Assembly (NCBI GenBank): GCA_022376925.1
Contig: JAIOJX010000032.1
Location: 295,172,897 to 295,236,896, forward strand
Reading direction: 5' to 3'
Source: Tragulus kanchil
Lineage: Eukaryota; Chordata; Mammalia; Artiodactyla; Tragulidae
DNA: 64,000 bases
The notes under the pieces are model-generated. The model searched no databases and was not told the origin of the DNA. It saw nothing but the letters and a program-made list of their open reading frames with translations. The first letter of the stretch is position 1. Each line of letters opens with the position of its first letter. Positions 51,801 through 55,238 of this stretch are shown piece after piece. The position numbers and the translations under genes were made by a program.

Positions 51801-53165
51801 CATGAATGACTATCCTAAATTTAAGGTAAGATCCAATACTCTATGTTTCATGAATTTTGGAAACTATCAAGTGGATTACAGTTGAAAGATGGAAGGCCAG
51901 TTGGCTGGTTTAATGATTTACCGTGGTCACAGTGGCCAGTTTCTTGATTAACTCTGAAGCTTTGTGAACTTCTCAGACTCCTCTGACTTGTGGTTCTGTG
52001 TTTGTTTTCTAGTACGTTTTTCTTAGTACTAGTCCATCGTGAGTAAGACGTCTGCCTTGCTGTTCCTGGAAGATGCTGTTATGACTGTTGGATAGATCCA
52101 TCTGTTTTATAGTTTGAGGGCCCAAACTTTAGGGATGAGAGGAAAGCAAGAGCTAGTAGGAAAAAAAAAAGAAAACAACAACCAACAAACAGAGGTGTAG
52201 CAGCCAAGACGTAGATGGAGAAAGAGACTGGTGTGTTACAGGAACCAAGGAGAAAGGTTTCAAGGGCAGGTTTCTGGTCATCCAAGTCAAATGCTGCAAA
52301 GGTGACAGGGAAGACAGGAGCTGAGACTGGTCTTCTATAGACAGCAGTTTAAACTGTTCTAGAAGAAGGTTCAGGATGAAGAGAGCTCAAGCCAGATTAC
52401 ACGTGGTTAAAAAAGGAGAGGGTAGTGAAATCTTAAGGACTATAATAGTGCTGTTACTTTTCACTTTTTGGACACTTAACATGAAGTACCTTGTAAGGTT
52501 CTGGCTGTGTTTGCCTGCTCTTCCCAGCTAGACTGACGTCTCTCCCAAGGTTATAACAACACACCCAGCCCCTGACACTGAATAGCCGCGTGGCATTAGG
52601 GTCACCAGCTAGAGGTCAGAGACCCCAGATGTAGTGCTGGCTCTGTCATATACTTTGGGCATGAGCAACTGTTTCCTCATCTGTAAAATGGTGATACTGC
52701 TAACTTCCCTATCACATGGGCTGTTGAGAGAGTCTAATAGAACAGTATACACCAATGAACTGAAAATTAGTATTCTATGAAAAGCTACAGAGAATGTTCA
52801 GTAAATGATAATAGTTACTTAGAAAGTTCTGTGATGGTCAATTTCTCGTTTGTTTGTTTGTTTGTTTAGATTTGTTCCTTATATTGGGATTGTGACGATC
52901 CTCATGAATGACTATCCTAAATTTAAGGTAAGATCCAATACTCTATGTTTCATGAATTTTGGAAACTATCAAGTGGATTACAGTTGAAAGATGGAAGGCC
53001 AGTTGGCTGGTTTAATGATTTACCGTGGTCACAGTGGCCAGTTTCTTGATTAACTCTGAAGCTTTGTGAACTTCTCAGACTCCTCTGACTTGTGGTTCTG
53101 TGTTTGTTTTCTAGTACGCAGTCCTCTTTTTGCTGGGTTTATTTGTACTAGTCCATCGTGAGTAA
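5954..53165 (+). CDS. SEC11A: SEC11A, catalytic subunit of the ER signal peptidase complex (whole spliced CDS)
   Basis: Six coding exons join at 5954-6004, 32795-32904, 40441-40590, 43769-43888 (or 44933-45052), 51768-51825 (or 52870-52927) and 53115-53165. They give 540 nt, or 179 residues plus a stop, which is the usual SEC11A length. The product is a membrane-anchored serine protease that removes signal peptides in the ER lumen, as part of the signal peptidase complex with SPCS1-3. Visible features are a short cytosolic N-terminus, one transmembrane helix at about residues 18-40, the nucleophile Ser56 in GSMEP, His96 in the IVHRV motif, the GDNN motif (Asp116) and Asp122, and a hydrophobic C-terminal segment at about 164-176 ending in VHRE. 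Catalytic Ser/His/Asp roles are known for this family. SEC11C is the close paralogue, but the sequence matches SEC11A as I know it. Exons 4 and 5 each occur twice here, almost certainly through assembly error, and only one copy of each fits the 179-residue protein. Confidence 0.96.
6694..6896 (-). mobile_element. Bov-A2-like SINE (copy 1)
   Basis: 'ttgttgtttagtcgctaagtcgtgtcc', 'ccaggctcctctgtccatagg', 'gcattggcaggcgggttctttaccact': a typical antisense ruminant SINE. Repeated at 7802-8004. Confidence 0.85.
7802..8004 (-). mobile_element. Bov-A2-like SINE (copy 2 of 6694-6896)
   Basis: Same element carried by duplication C. Confidence 0.85.
8887..8985 (+). mobile_element. Short tRNA-derived SINE
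   Basis: 'gggaattacctggaggttcagtggttagg' head, degenerate B box 'ggattcaatccctgg', then 'aactaagatccc'. Confidence 0.75.
8990..9205 (-). mobile_element. Old L1 fragment
   Basis: Weak similarity to the mammalian L1 3' region ('cccattacagtcaagacacagaacatttctg', 'ttggcaaccactgatttgc'). Diverged and without a reading frame. Confidence 0.5.
9222..9292 (-). mobile_element. Bov-A2-like SINE fragment
   Basis: 'cgtgctaagtcgcttcagttgtgtccaactctttgcgaccctaaggactgtagcc': a core fragment of the ruminant element. Confidence 0.8.
9293..9920. other. Intron 1 sequence with no recognised feature
   Basis: Ordinary AT-moderate intronic DNA. I see no gene, conserved frame or recognisable repeat, though old relics could be present below what I can see by eye. 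Confidence 0.5.
9926..10185 (+). mobile_element. Long tRNA-derived SINE, older subfamily
   Basis: Head 'gattccctggtggtccagtgggtaaagagtc' (A box TGGTCCAGTGG), B-box-like GGTTCGACCCC, body 'gagccagtgctctgcaatgagaggcc', tail 'ataaagatggatgaaaataaat' and AAAGGCCAAAAT. It lacks the GC-rich 3' block of the younger subfamily. Confidence 0.85.
10474..10735 (-). mobile_element. CHR-2-like SINE (copy 1)
   Basis: 'tttttggctgtgctgggttttcactgctg', 'cagattcagtagttgtggcacacgggcttagttgc', 'caggcagactctttaccactcagccactaggg': a cetartiodactyl tRNA-derived SINE. Repeated at about 11575-11825. Confidence 0.85.
10850..11104 (-). mobile_element. Two short tRNA-derived SINEs in series (copy 1)
   Basis: First 'gcctgtgggatcttagttagctgaccagggattgaactc' (10850-10945), then 'gcggcatgtgggatcttagttccctaaccagggatcgaaccc...accaccagggaagtcc' (10980-11104). 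Both are antisense. The pair recurs at about 11950-12204. Confidence 0.8.
11575..11825 (-). mobile_element. CHR-2-like SINE (copy 2 of 10474-10735)
   Basis: Same element carried by duplication D. Confidence 0.85.
11950..12204 (-). mobile_element. Two short tRNA-derived SINEs (copy 2 of 10850-11104)
   Basis: Same pair carried by duplication D. Confidence 0.8.
12239..12838 (-). mobile_element. Older long tRNA SINE, split by a younger SINE
   Basis: The older element occupies 12239-12463 and resumes at 12801-12838 ('aaggcagactctttacccactggaccaccagggaagccc'). The sequence AAGGCAGACTCTTT occurs at 12450-12463 and again at 12801-12814, forming the target-site duplication of the inserted element. 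A truncated copy of the older element lies at about 11140-11242 through duplication D. Confidence 0.92.
12464..12800 (-). mobile_element. Young long tRNA-derived SINE nested in an older one
   Basis: Full-length antisense copy: T-rich tail and (ATTT)n, GC-rich block 'ggcaggggtcgggttggggagggaggggagcgggtgggcc', body, and tRNA-like head ending 'cccactggaccaccaggggaagcccc'. Flanked by 14-bp direct repeats. Chance open frames here, up to 166 codons, are SINE-derived and not genes. Confidence 0.92.
13092..13347 (-). mobile_element. Young long tRNA SINE with internal deletion
   Basis: Same family ('gggccacttctattggtctttcatttctc' type body) but about 55 bases are missing between 'cctcccatcgcgg' and 'gctggctcaataattgg', compared with full copies such as 24806-25155. 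Confidence 0.88.
13836..13955 (-). mobile_element. Short tRNA-derived SINE (copy 1)
   Basis: Antisense 'gcatgtggaaacttagttcccagaccagaaattgaacccc...accaccagggaagtc'. Copy 2 is at about 14951-15071. Confidence 0.78.
14951..15071 (-). mobile_element. Short tRNA-derived SINE (copy 2 of 13836-13955)
   Basis: Same element carried by duplication E. Confidence 0.78.
15534..17651. repeat. Tandem duplication F (period 1057 bp), overlapping E
   Basis: Copy 1 is 15534-16592 and copy 2 is 16591-17651. Its left end falls inside the right end of duplication E, so about 300 bases beginning 'gccttagtaagaattaggc' occur three times (14420, 15534, 16591). Confidence 0.94.
15742..15860 (+). mobile_element. Short tRNA-derived SINE (three represented copies)
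   Basis: 'ggacttgcctggtgatccagtggttaagac...gagttctatccctggtcaaggaactaagatcc' with an A-rich tail. It is also at 14629-14717 (truncated) and about 16799-16917, through duplications E and F. Confidence 0.8.
17672..17757 (-). mobile_element. Short tRNA-derived SINE fragment
   Basis: Antisense 'tggctcttggttgctacatgtgagctctagttccctgaccagggacc', truncated at the head. Confidence 0.65.
17830..19990 (-). mobile_element. Decayed ERVL-like endogenous retrovirus internal region (pol 3' part and beyond)
   Basis: Read on the - strand, this stretch resembles mammalian ERVL internal sequence as I remember it. At 19640-19990 and 19260-19430 there is an integrase-like portion: 'ccaatgatgagtgcc', 'aaaaccaccacctgtg', then 'aatttcactggtcttaccatg'. 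From about 18450 to 17840 come the sequences downstream of pol, for example 'gcaactcatgccagtga'-like and 'acaaacaaagtcagtgaaaactacaac'. It is full of stops and indels, has no intact frame, and is interrupted by a SINE at 19436-19647. The longest frame (18079-18453, 124 codons) is a remnant only. I found no flanking LTR pair. The assignment is from memory of the family and was not searched. Confidence 0.65.
19436..19647 (-). mobile_element. Bov-A2-like SINE inserted in the ERVL relic
   Basis: '(ggt)n gtagttaagtcatgtccaactctttgtgacc', 'ggctcctctgtccatgag', 'gatcgaacccgggtctcctgcactgcaagtagattctttactgctgagccacc'. ERVL-like sequence continues on both sides. Confidence 0.85.
20352..20640 (+). mobile_element. 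Long tRNA-derived SINE, older subfamily
   Basis: 'gggcttccctgctgggccagtgggtaaagag...ggtttgatccctggcc', body 'gagctggtgctctgcaacaagagagg', and tail 'accaataaaagaggccaaaatttt' plus A-run. Confidence 0.87.
21152..21551 (-). mobile_element. L1 3'-end insertion with target-site duplication (copy 1)
   Basis: About 400 bases of antisense L1 3' UTR (the same sequence as the + strand fragment at 45455-45822), flanked by TCAGGACAGTCTT at 21139-21151 and 21552-21564. A 5'-truncated L1 insertion. Repeated at about 22241-22640 by duplication G. Confidence 0.88.
22241..22640 (-). mobile_element. L1 3'-end insertion (copy 2 of 21152-21551)
   Basis: Same insertion and flanking direct repeats carried by duplication G. 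Confidence 0.88.
23137..23212 (-). mobile_element. Short tRNA-derived SINE fragment
   Basis: 'ggctttttggccacaagccatgtgggatcttagttccctgaccagggatcaaacctgg...gaccaccaaggaagtcc'. Confidence 0.78.
23240..23502 (-). mobile_element. Long tRNA-derived SINE, older subfamily
   Basis: Antisense 'gaattttggcctctttttattg', 'gggcctcccattgcagtggcctctcttgttacagagcaccggctctgggc', head 'ggaccaccagggaagc'. Confidence 0.88.
23570..23780 (-). mobile_element. Old L1 fragment
   Basis: 'agttttattggggtatagtgaataaaattcacccattttaagtg', similar in kind to the L1 relic at 47353. Confidence 0.6.
23882..23950. repeat. Two-copy 34/35-bp tandem repeat
   Basis: 'aaaatccttttgtagctggttgctttcattttgc' occurs twice in a row (23882-23915 and 23916-23950), the second with one extra T. 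Much shorter than the 1.1-kb series and could be a genuine local duplication. Confidence 0.9.
24020..24321 (-). mobile_element. Young long tRNA-derived SINE
   Basis: Antisense with (ATTT)n tail, GC-rich block 'gggagtggagagggaggggg', body 'cctctgttgttgcagagcgccggctctgggc', B-box complement 'gggatcgaacc' and head 'ccactggaccaccaggaaagccc'. Confidence 0.9.
24330..24525 (-). mobile_element. L1 3'-end fragment
   Basis: 'aactgaaatgtagttgattcacaatgttgtattagttgcagatgtatagcaaagtga' and 'gttccctgtgctatacagtaggtccttgttgaatc'. An older L1 relic ('gccattctactttctatctctgagaa') seems to follow to about 24760. Confidence 0.75.
24806..25155 (-). mobile_element. Young long tRNA-derived SINE, full length
   Basis: The cleanest antisense copy: (ATTT)n, 'aagatttatttatttattttgggcgggggtcgggttggggaggg', body with CpGs intact ('ccatcgcggtggcgtctg'), and head 'cccactggaccaccagggaagcccc'. 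High CpG retention implies recent insertion. It sits at or near the 3' end of the L1 that follows. Confidence 0.92.
25160..28816 (-). mobile_element. 5'-truncated L1 with partial ORF2 (reverse transcriptase and C-terminal part)
   Basis: Read on the - strand, an L1 ORF2 fragment enters at 28816 with [17 protein letters not shown] sequence and [16 protein letters not shown]. It continues through the RT core, with PLSPLLFN and FTDDM (usual L1 form FADDM) at about 26295-27191, into C-terminal sequence broken by frameshifts. The 3' end is 25160-25300. The frames at 27249-27647 and 28314-28712 are the same segment, duplicated by H. The longest intact frame is 298 codons, so the element is dead. True length after collapsing H is about 2.6 kb. 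Confidence 0.92.
26697..28816. repeat. Tandem duplication H (period 1065 bp), inside the L1
   Basis: Copy 1 is 26697-27754 and copy 2 is 27761-28816. Copy 1 ends 'tagtttcaccaaa' followed by a T-run, and copy 2 ends with the same bases and continues into unique DNA. The RT region is therefore represented twice in the same order, which no normal L1 insertion gives. Confidence 0.93.
28817..29395. other. Intron 1 sequence with no recognised feature
   Basis: Non-repetitive intronic DNA after the L1. No exon-like frame or RNA gene seen. Confidence 0.5.
29397..29490 (+). mobile_element. Bov-tA-like SINE fragment
   Basis: 'gggtttccctggtggctcagatggtaaagtagcc...ccctgggttgggaagattccctggagg'. Confidence 0.85.
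29770..29978 (-). mobile_element. Bov-A2-like SINE
   Basis: 'ttgttgttgtttagttgctaagtcatgtctgctcttttgcgaccccatggactgta' to 'ctttaccactgagccaccaaggaagcccc'. Confidence 0.88.
29980..30815. other. Intron 1 sequence with no recognised feature
   Basis: AT-rich intronic DNA. Nothing identifiable by eye. Confidence 0.5.
30817..31152 (+). mobile_element. Young long tRNA-derived SINE, full length
   Basis: Head 'agggcttccccttgtggtccagtgggtaaggacaccgcc', B box 'cgatcgatccctgg', CpG-rich body, GC-rich block 'ctcccctccctccccaacccgacccccgcccaaaataaat', and tail (AAAT)n CTTA(n). 'aattataggtct' before it and 'aattataggcct' after it (30804-30816 and about 31151-31163) look like a target-site duplication with one mismatch. 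Confidence 0.92.
31264..31400 (+). mobile_element. Short tRNA-derived SINE with (GA)n tail
   Basis: 'aggacttccctgacatccttgctaagaatctgcc...gaagatcccatatgttgcagggtgcagcc' followed by A-run and (GA)n at 31377-31397. Confidence 0.8.
32003..32290 (+). mobile_element. Long tRNA-derived SINE, older subfamily
   Basis: 'agggcttccctggtggtccagtgggtaaagagtatgcc', body, and 'aagaccagtaaaagaggtcaaaattt' with (AAAT)n tail. Confidence 0.88.
32300..32420 (+). mobile_element. MIR-like relic
   Basis: 'tatggccttgacaaagccatttcttctctctgagactcagtttcttccatgtaaagtgagg' has the MIR core pattern, diverged. Confidence 0.55.
32795..32904 (+). CDS. SEC11A: SEC11A coding exon 2 (transmembrane anchor)
   Basis: A pyrimidine-rich tract and ACAG acceptor precede it, and GTAACA follows. 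It encodes residues 18-53 plus two bases of Ser54, starting [10 protein letters not shown]. This is the single membrane-spanning helix and the start of the luminal protease domain (ESPIVVVLS). Single copy. Lies after a 26.8-kb intron, as represented here. Confidence 0.97.
33173..33392 (+). mobile_element. Long tRNA-derived SINE, older subfamily, internally deleted
   Basis: 'agggcttctctggtggtccaaggggaaagag', then the body jumps from 'cccacatgctgcagagca' to 'ggtgctctgtagcaagagagg', losing about 60 bases. Tail 'atcaataaaagaggccaaaattt'. Flanked by AAGTGTTTCAG (33162-33172) and AAGTGTTTCAG (33391-33401), a clear target-site duplication. Confidence 0.88.
33403..34125. other. Intron 2 sequence with no recognised feature
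   Basis: Ordinary intronic DNA with no gene-like frame. A weak MIR-like stretch begins at about 34130 ('caaccttgggcaggtcattt', 'cttatctgcaaaatgaaagc'). Confidence 0.5.
34975..35085 (-). mobile_element. Short tRNA-derived SINE (copy 1)
   Basis: 'cttatggttatgctgcatagcctgtgggatcttagtttcctgactgaggattgaacctgg...ggaccgccaggaagttcc'. Copy 2 is at 36090-36200. Confidence 0.8.
36090..36200 (-). mobile_element. Short tRNA-derived SINE (copy 2 of 34975-35085)
   Basis: Same element carried by duplication I. Confidence 0.8.
36650..36945 (+). mobile_element. Young long tRNA-derived SINE with target-site duplication
   Basis: 'gacttccctggtggtccagtgggtaaggacaccgcctcgc', a GC-rich 3' block and an A-rich tail. 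Flanked by AAAAACCTAGGAGTCG at 36634-36649 and 36946-36961. Confidence 0.93.
37350..37570 (+). mobile_element. Bov-tA/Bov-A2-like SINE (copy 1)
   Basis: 'agggcttccctggtggctcagtcggtaaagaatc', 'gggtttgatgtctgggttgggatgatcctctggagaaggaaatgg', 'ccaatattcttgcctggg', 'gaatcggacacaacttagtgac'. A nearly complete ruminant element in sense orientation. Copy 2 is at 38389-38609. Confidence 0.92.
37885..38045 (+). mobile_element. MIR-like relic (copy 1)
   Basis: 'aagcctcagttttcttatctatgaggttgggataataatagtacttacatcatagaattgttctgaagatt' is a classic MIR core. Copy 2 is at about 38930-39085. Confidence 0.75.
38389..38609 (+). mobile_element. Bov-tA/Bov-A2-like SINE (copy 2 of 37350-37570)
   Basis: Same element carried by duplication J. 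Confidence 0.92.
39370..39540 (+). mobile_element. MER5-like (hAT-Charlie) non-autonomous DNA transposon relic
   Basis: 'cccaaatttggctcacattggaatcatgtgg' at one end and 'cccaggtggttcatgtgtgcaccaaagtttgggaacc' at the other match the MER5A pattern with its inverted ends. An ancient relic shared by placental mammals. Confidence 0.7.
39541..40440. other. Intron 2 end, no recognised feature
   Basis: Unique intronic DNA leading to the exon 3 acceptor with its long pyrimidine tract. No repeat recognised. Confidence 0.5.
40441..40590 (+). CDS. SEC11A: SEC11A coding exon 3 (catalytic Ser and His)
   Basis: Preceded by a long pyrimidine tract and CTAG acceptor, followed by GTATGT. It completes Ser54 and carries the nucleophile Ser56 (SGSMEP) and His96 (IVHRVL), then ends two bases into Lys104. 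Single copy and undamaged. Reading through the donor gives a short unspliced frame, which is not a real product. Confidence 0.97.
40901..41145 (+). mobile_element. Long tRNA-derived SINE, older subfamily, with target-site duplication
   Basis: 'agggcttccctagtggtccagtgggtagagaatc', body and (AAAT)n tail. Flanked by AATGGGTGAGGTA at 40888-40900 and 41161-41173. The 15 bases between the tail and the second repeat are not explained. Confidence 0.9.
41222..41550 (-). mobile_element. CHR-2-like SINE
   Basis: 'tttttggctattctgagttttcactac', 'cataggctcagtagttgtggctcacgggcttagttgctccacagcatgtgggatcttccc', 'gcattggcaggtgaattctttaccactgagctaccacggaagccc'. Confidence 0.88.
41623..41690 (+). mobile_element. 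Bov-A2-like SINE fragment
   Basis: 'ggagcctactgggctgcagtacatggggttacaaagagtcagacatgacttagcgact'. Confidence 0.85.
41691..43042. other. Intron 3 sequence with no strong feature
   Basis: A frame of 134 codons at 41912-42316 has no recognisable domain, and I regard it as chance. The part at about 42690-42900 ('aaaagtagataaaatagtataatgaacttccatgtaccagtcacctgg') resembles old L1 3' sequence weakly. Confidence 0.45.
43084..43232 (-). mobile_element. Bov-A2-like SINE fragment (copy 1)
   Basis: 'cagttgagtccggttgctcgttgtgtccaactctttgcgacaccatggcc...agcttgctcaaactaatgtccattgagtcagtgatgc'. Copy 2 is at 44248-44396. Confidence 0.87.
43769..43888 (+). CDS. SEC11A: SEC11A coding exon 4, first copy
   Basis: 120 nt between TTTTAAG acceptor and GTGAGT donor, encoding the rest of Lys104 to the first two bases of Gly144. 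It includes [10 protein letters not shown], with Asp116 and the catalytic Asp122. An apparently identical copy with both splice sites sits 1164 bp downstream at 44933-45052, within a 1.16-kb duplication. Only one copy fits the protein. Because 120 is divisible by three, including both would insert 40 residues in frame, so a gene predictor would not notice the error. Confidence 0.93.
44248..44396 (-). mobile_element. Bov-A2-like SINE fragment (copy 2 of 43084-43232)
   Basis: Same element carried by duplication K. Confidence 0.87.
44933..45052 (+). CDS. SEC11A: SEC11A coding exon 4, second (probably artefactual) copy
   Basis: Same 120 nt and flanking splice signals as 43769-43888. The duplication also covers a Bov-A2-like SINE and intron sequence on both sides, so this is not simple exon duplication. 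A protein with two copies would repeat the active-site Asp loop, which is not known for signal peptidases. I read it as one exon represented twice. Confidence 0.85.
45455..45816 (+). mobile_element. L1 3'-end insertion
   Basis: 'aagtgaagtaagtcaaaaagagaaagacaagtatagtatac', 'gactgg..' type 3' UTR, 'tgatctgggaacatacatgtacaaaaataaataaat' and A-rich tail. Sense counterpart of the fragment at 21152-21551. Its poly(A) tail was the target of the next SINE. Confidence 0.88.
45832..46145 (+). mobile_element. Young long tRNA-derived SINE in an L1 tail
   Basis: 'tgggcttccctggtggtccagtgggtaaggacaccgccttgc' to the GC-rich block 'cgcccgcccccctccctccccacccc' and A-rich tail. Flanked by AAAAAACTTGCATTG at 45817-45831 and 46146-46160, so it integrated at the A-tail of the L1 at 45455. 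Confidence 0.93.
46390..46625 (+). mobile_element. MIR-like relic
   Basis: 'aataactcacatttattaggacttactgtgtgccagagac', 'aacctaatatttccattctacagatgaggaaac'. Clear MIR pattern, well diverged. Confidence 0.8.
47353..47745 (-). mobile_element. Old L1 fragment (copy 1)
   Basis: 'aacatttttattgggatataattcacatatattgtg', 'ttaaagtgtacagtacagtgggttttattatag', 'cccctggcaaccattactctac'. Copy 2 is at 48460-48852. Confidence 0.7.
48460..48852 (-). mobile_element. Old L1 fragment (copy 2 of 47353-47745)
   Basis: Same relic carried by duplication L. Confidence 0.7.
49085..51008. other. Intron 4 sequence, mostly unrecognised
   Basis: No gene-like frame. An A-rich stretch lies at 49838-49930. The interval at about 50750-50930 ('gctgaatgcttcctgtgtgccatgc...gttaagcttagagtctagtgggaagacagacac') has the look of an old MIR or L2 relic, at low certainty. 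Confidence 0.45.
51525..51720 (+). mobile_element. MIR-like relic (copy 1)
   Basis: 'agtgctggctctgtcatatactttgggcatgagcaactgtttcctcatctgtaaaatggtgatactg'. Copy 2 is at about 52627-52822. Confidence 0.78.
51768..51825 (+). CDS. SEC11A: SEC11A coding exon 5, first copy
   Basis: 58 nt after a (TTTG)n tract and TTTAG acceptor, before GTAAG. It supplies the last base of Gly144 and 19 codons starting [10 protein letters not shown] and ending PKFK. The same exon recurs at 52870-52927. Including both would shift the frame. In this copy the following exon 6 is corrupted, so the downstream copy is the one linked to an intact 3' end. Confidence 0.9.
52013..52046 (+). pseudogene. Corrupted partial copy of SEC11A exon 6
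   Basis: After the same CTAG acceptor this copy starts TACG, then has 10 bases where the intact exon has 27, then resumes TACTAGTCCATCGTGAGTAA. The hydrophobic core is lost. The next 60 bases (to about 52110) are a degraded version of the intact 3' UTR, with scattered base losses, before the sequence jumps back to the start of the duplicated block. This looks like the low-quality end of a read or contig, not an evolved pseudogene. Confidence 0.85.
52870..52927 (+). CDS. SEC11A: SEC11A coding exon 5, second copy (linked to intact exon 6)
   Basis: Identical 58-nt exon 1102 bp downstream of the first copy, with the same acceptor and donor. A 187-bp intron separates it from the intact exon 6 at 53115. 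This pair is the coherent 3' end of the gene. Confidence 0.9.
53115..53165 (+). CDS. SEC11A: SEC11A coding exon 6 with stop codon
   Basis: Follows a TTTTCTAG acceptor and encodes [16 protein letters not shown] and TAA, the hydrophobic C-terminal segment. The 3' UTR follows directly. A damaged counterpart is at 52013-52046. Confidence 0.97.
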   Translation, partial: YAVLFLLGLFVLVHRE

Positions 53166-53640
53166 GACGTCTGCCTTGCTGTTCCTGGAAGATGCTATAC
53201 TTTTTGTTACTGACTGTTTGGAGTAGATACCGATCTGTGGTTGGTGGAATGAAGAACACTTGTCGGCACTTCTTGGTAGCACTGGTTTGCATTAGTTTAT
53301 GTTTCCACGCCAGAGTCCGTGTGGGCAGGTGTGTGTGCACCACTGCGTGCACTTGAGGGGACTTTCAGTCACAGAATTTCATACGTTGTCATTGTCACAT
53401 TTTCACATTTTTGTACATCAGTGAATTTTTATATTAAAAGGTTGAGCCAAAGCCCCCAGTGTTTGTATTTTGAAGCCAAGCTTCACTTCTAAAGTGCCTG
53501 CAGAGTTCTGTAAGTGAAAATGCAGCTCTGCCCGAGTTTGAAACTGCCATTCCTCCTTATAATGGGAATGGCATATACTGAGGTGGTCCGTAGTCTTAAC
53601 TTTTCAAAATTTTAAATAAAAGACTTTGCATACTGAAACC
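53166..53640 (+). other. SEC11A: SEC11A 3' UTR
   Basis: Single-copy sequence from the stop codon to just past the canonical AATAAA at 53615-53620. An ATTAAA-type variant at about 53433 could give a shorter 3' end. I infer the transcript end near 53640 from the hexamer position; no cleavage site is directly visible. Confidence 0.75.
53615..53620 (+). promoter_or_regulatory. SEC11A: SEC11A poly(A) signal
   Basis: AATAAA in 'tttaaataaaagactttgc', about 450 bases after the stop codon and followed by T-rich and GT-containing sequence ('gacttgtgtttgtcggg'). Confidence 0.75.
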
Positions 53641-55106
53641 CCTTATCCCTGACTTGTGTTTGTCGGGAAAGCTTTTGAAATTTGCTTTCCTGTGCTGGTT
53701 CCTAGCGCCCTTTGGGGAGATAAAAGCTTTGATGGAAACAGTTCTTCAGCCGAGAAGGTTGTCCTGATACTAACAACTGGTTTTTGTCTGTTTGTTTTTG
53801 TTTTTGTGAAGCTGAAGTAGGATCTCTTAGTCATAAAATTGACTTTTCCCCAGGGTGTGGCTCAGATGTGAATAAGTGCAGCTGGTTGCTGTGAGGTTCG
53901 TAAACTCTCACTTTCCTGTAGACTCATAGCCTCTTATGCACTTGAGATATCCTCAGCCCTTCCTACAAGATGGCAGTGAGTTTTAGCATCTAGGGGAGGC
54001 ATAAGGAAGGGGCTGGAGGGCAAGCGTGCTACTTGTTATCTTTAGACTCTCATTTGCCTGAACCAAGTGCCTGACTGCATTTCTCTAACGCAGGCTTACG
54101 GAAGGCAAGGTTTAAAGTGATGAAAGCAAAGCCTAGTTGTGTTTTTCTTCTTTCAGTATTGAGACAGTTTAAGGATGTAGGGAGTATGTGGTAACTCAGT
54201 GTGTTTTAAGCACAAAATGCTCTTAATCCTTTCTGTTCCCTCTGTATTAGAGTGAAATCTTGATACTTTGCAAAATATTGGGCTAAATGAATGGTTTCTA
54301 TGATTTGTTCAACTGAGGTGGAAGTCAACCCATACTTTAATGCTAATGGAATGAGAACGGGGACATTAATCTGAAACCCTCCCCTGTAGAGATCAGCCAT
54401 CCTAAATCCATTCTCTAGGCTTTAGCCTTTGGATATGAACTCTTAATGATATCAACAGAGTATGTAACTTGGCAAATTATTGCTAACAAGTGCTTCTTTG
54501 AACCTGTCTTTGAGGCTTTTATAGTATTTGTATTTTCTCACGAGCCGGGGAGAATGCTGAAATGCTCCCACTTCCCCGTGTGGCAGAAAATCACTGCTTA
54601 CTCCTTTTTTCCCACCTGATAACCCACAGACTATGGGGTTAACTGTTTAGCCAGTCAACTGGCTGTTTTTATACCAGCCTTTCTGAGGCTTCTCTGGGGA
54701 GAAGTAGTGTGTTCTGCTGGCACAGGCTAGGATCTCAAAGTTCTTTGTGATCCTAGCTCGCCAAAGTGTAAACATCCTTGTGCTTGTTTCCTCGGCAATC
54801 CAGAGTTCTCCTCCTTTCACACTTACTAGGAGGGAAATGTTTACATTTTCCCCACTTGCATAGTTTCATAGCCAGTTTTGTAAAATTACTGTTTTCCCTC
54901 CTTTGCTGGATATGCTGTCATTTGAAGCAATAGCTAAATTTCTCTGAAAAGTAATCACATCATTTAAAAATATTTGAATCACTCTAGTAGCCAAAAATAA
55001 AAAGATTATTTGTGGAAAGAGGTACTGTATTCCTTTTATATCGCCTAGTTCAGTGCTAAAACATAAGACTTAAAACTGGGATATTTTATTAGTAAGTATA
55101 ATGTGG
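53641..55106. other. Intergenic sequence downstream of SEC11A, no recognised feature
   Basis: Unique DNA without a gene-like frame, RNA gene or clear repeat. The duplicated series is also absent here. Confidence 0.5.
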
Positions 55107-55238
55107 TGGGGGTTTTTTTTGGCCACACCACAAAGGCATGTGGGATCCTAGTTTCCTGACCAGGGATCATACCCACACCCTGTGCTTTAGAAGTGCGAAT
55201 TGTTAACCACTGGGCCACCAGGAGAATCTCAGCAGATA
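55107..55238 (-). mobile_element. Short tRNA-derived SINE
   Basis: 'tttggccacaccacaaaggcatgtgggatcctagtttcctgaccagggatcatacccac...accactgggccaccaggagaatc'. Confidence 0.82.

Larger units (their letters stand above)
51009..53220. repeat. Tandem duplication M (period 1102 bp), contains exon 5 and a damaged exon 6
   Basis: Copy 1 is 51009-52110 and copy 2 starts at 52111. Copy 1 includes exon 5 and then decays through exon 6 and the early 3' UTR, with base losses concentrated in its last 100 bases. Copy 2 carries on cleanly into the true 3' UTR. Confidence 0.95.
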
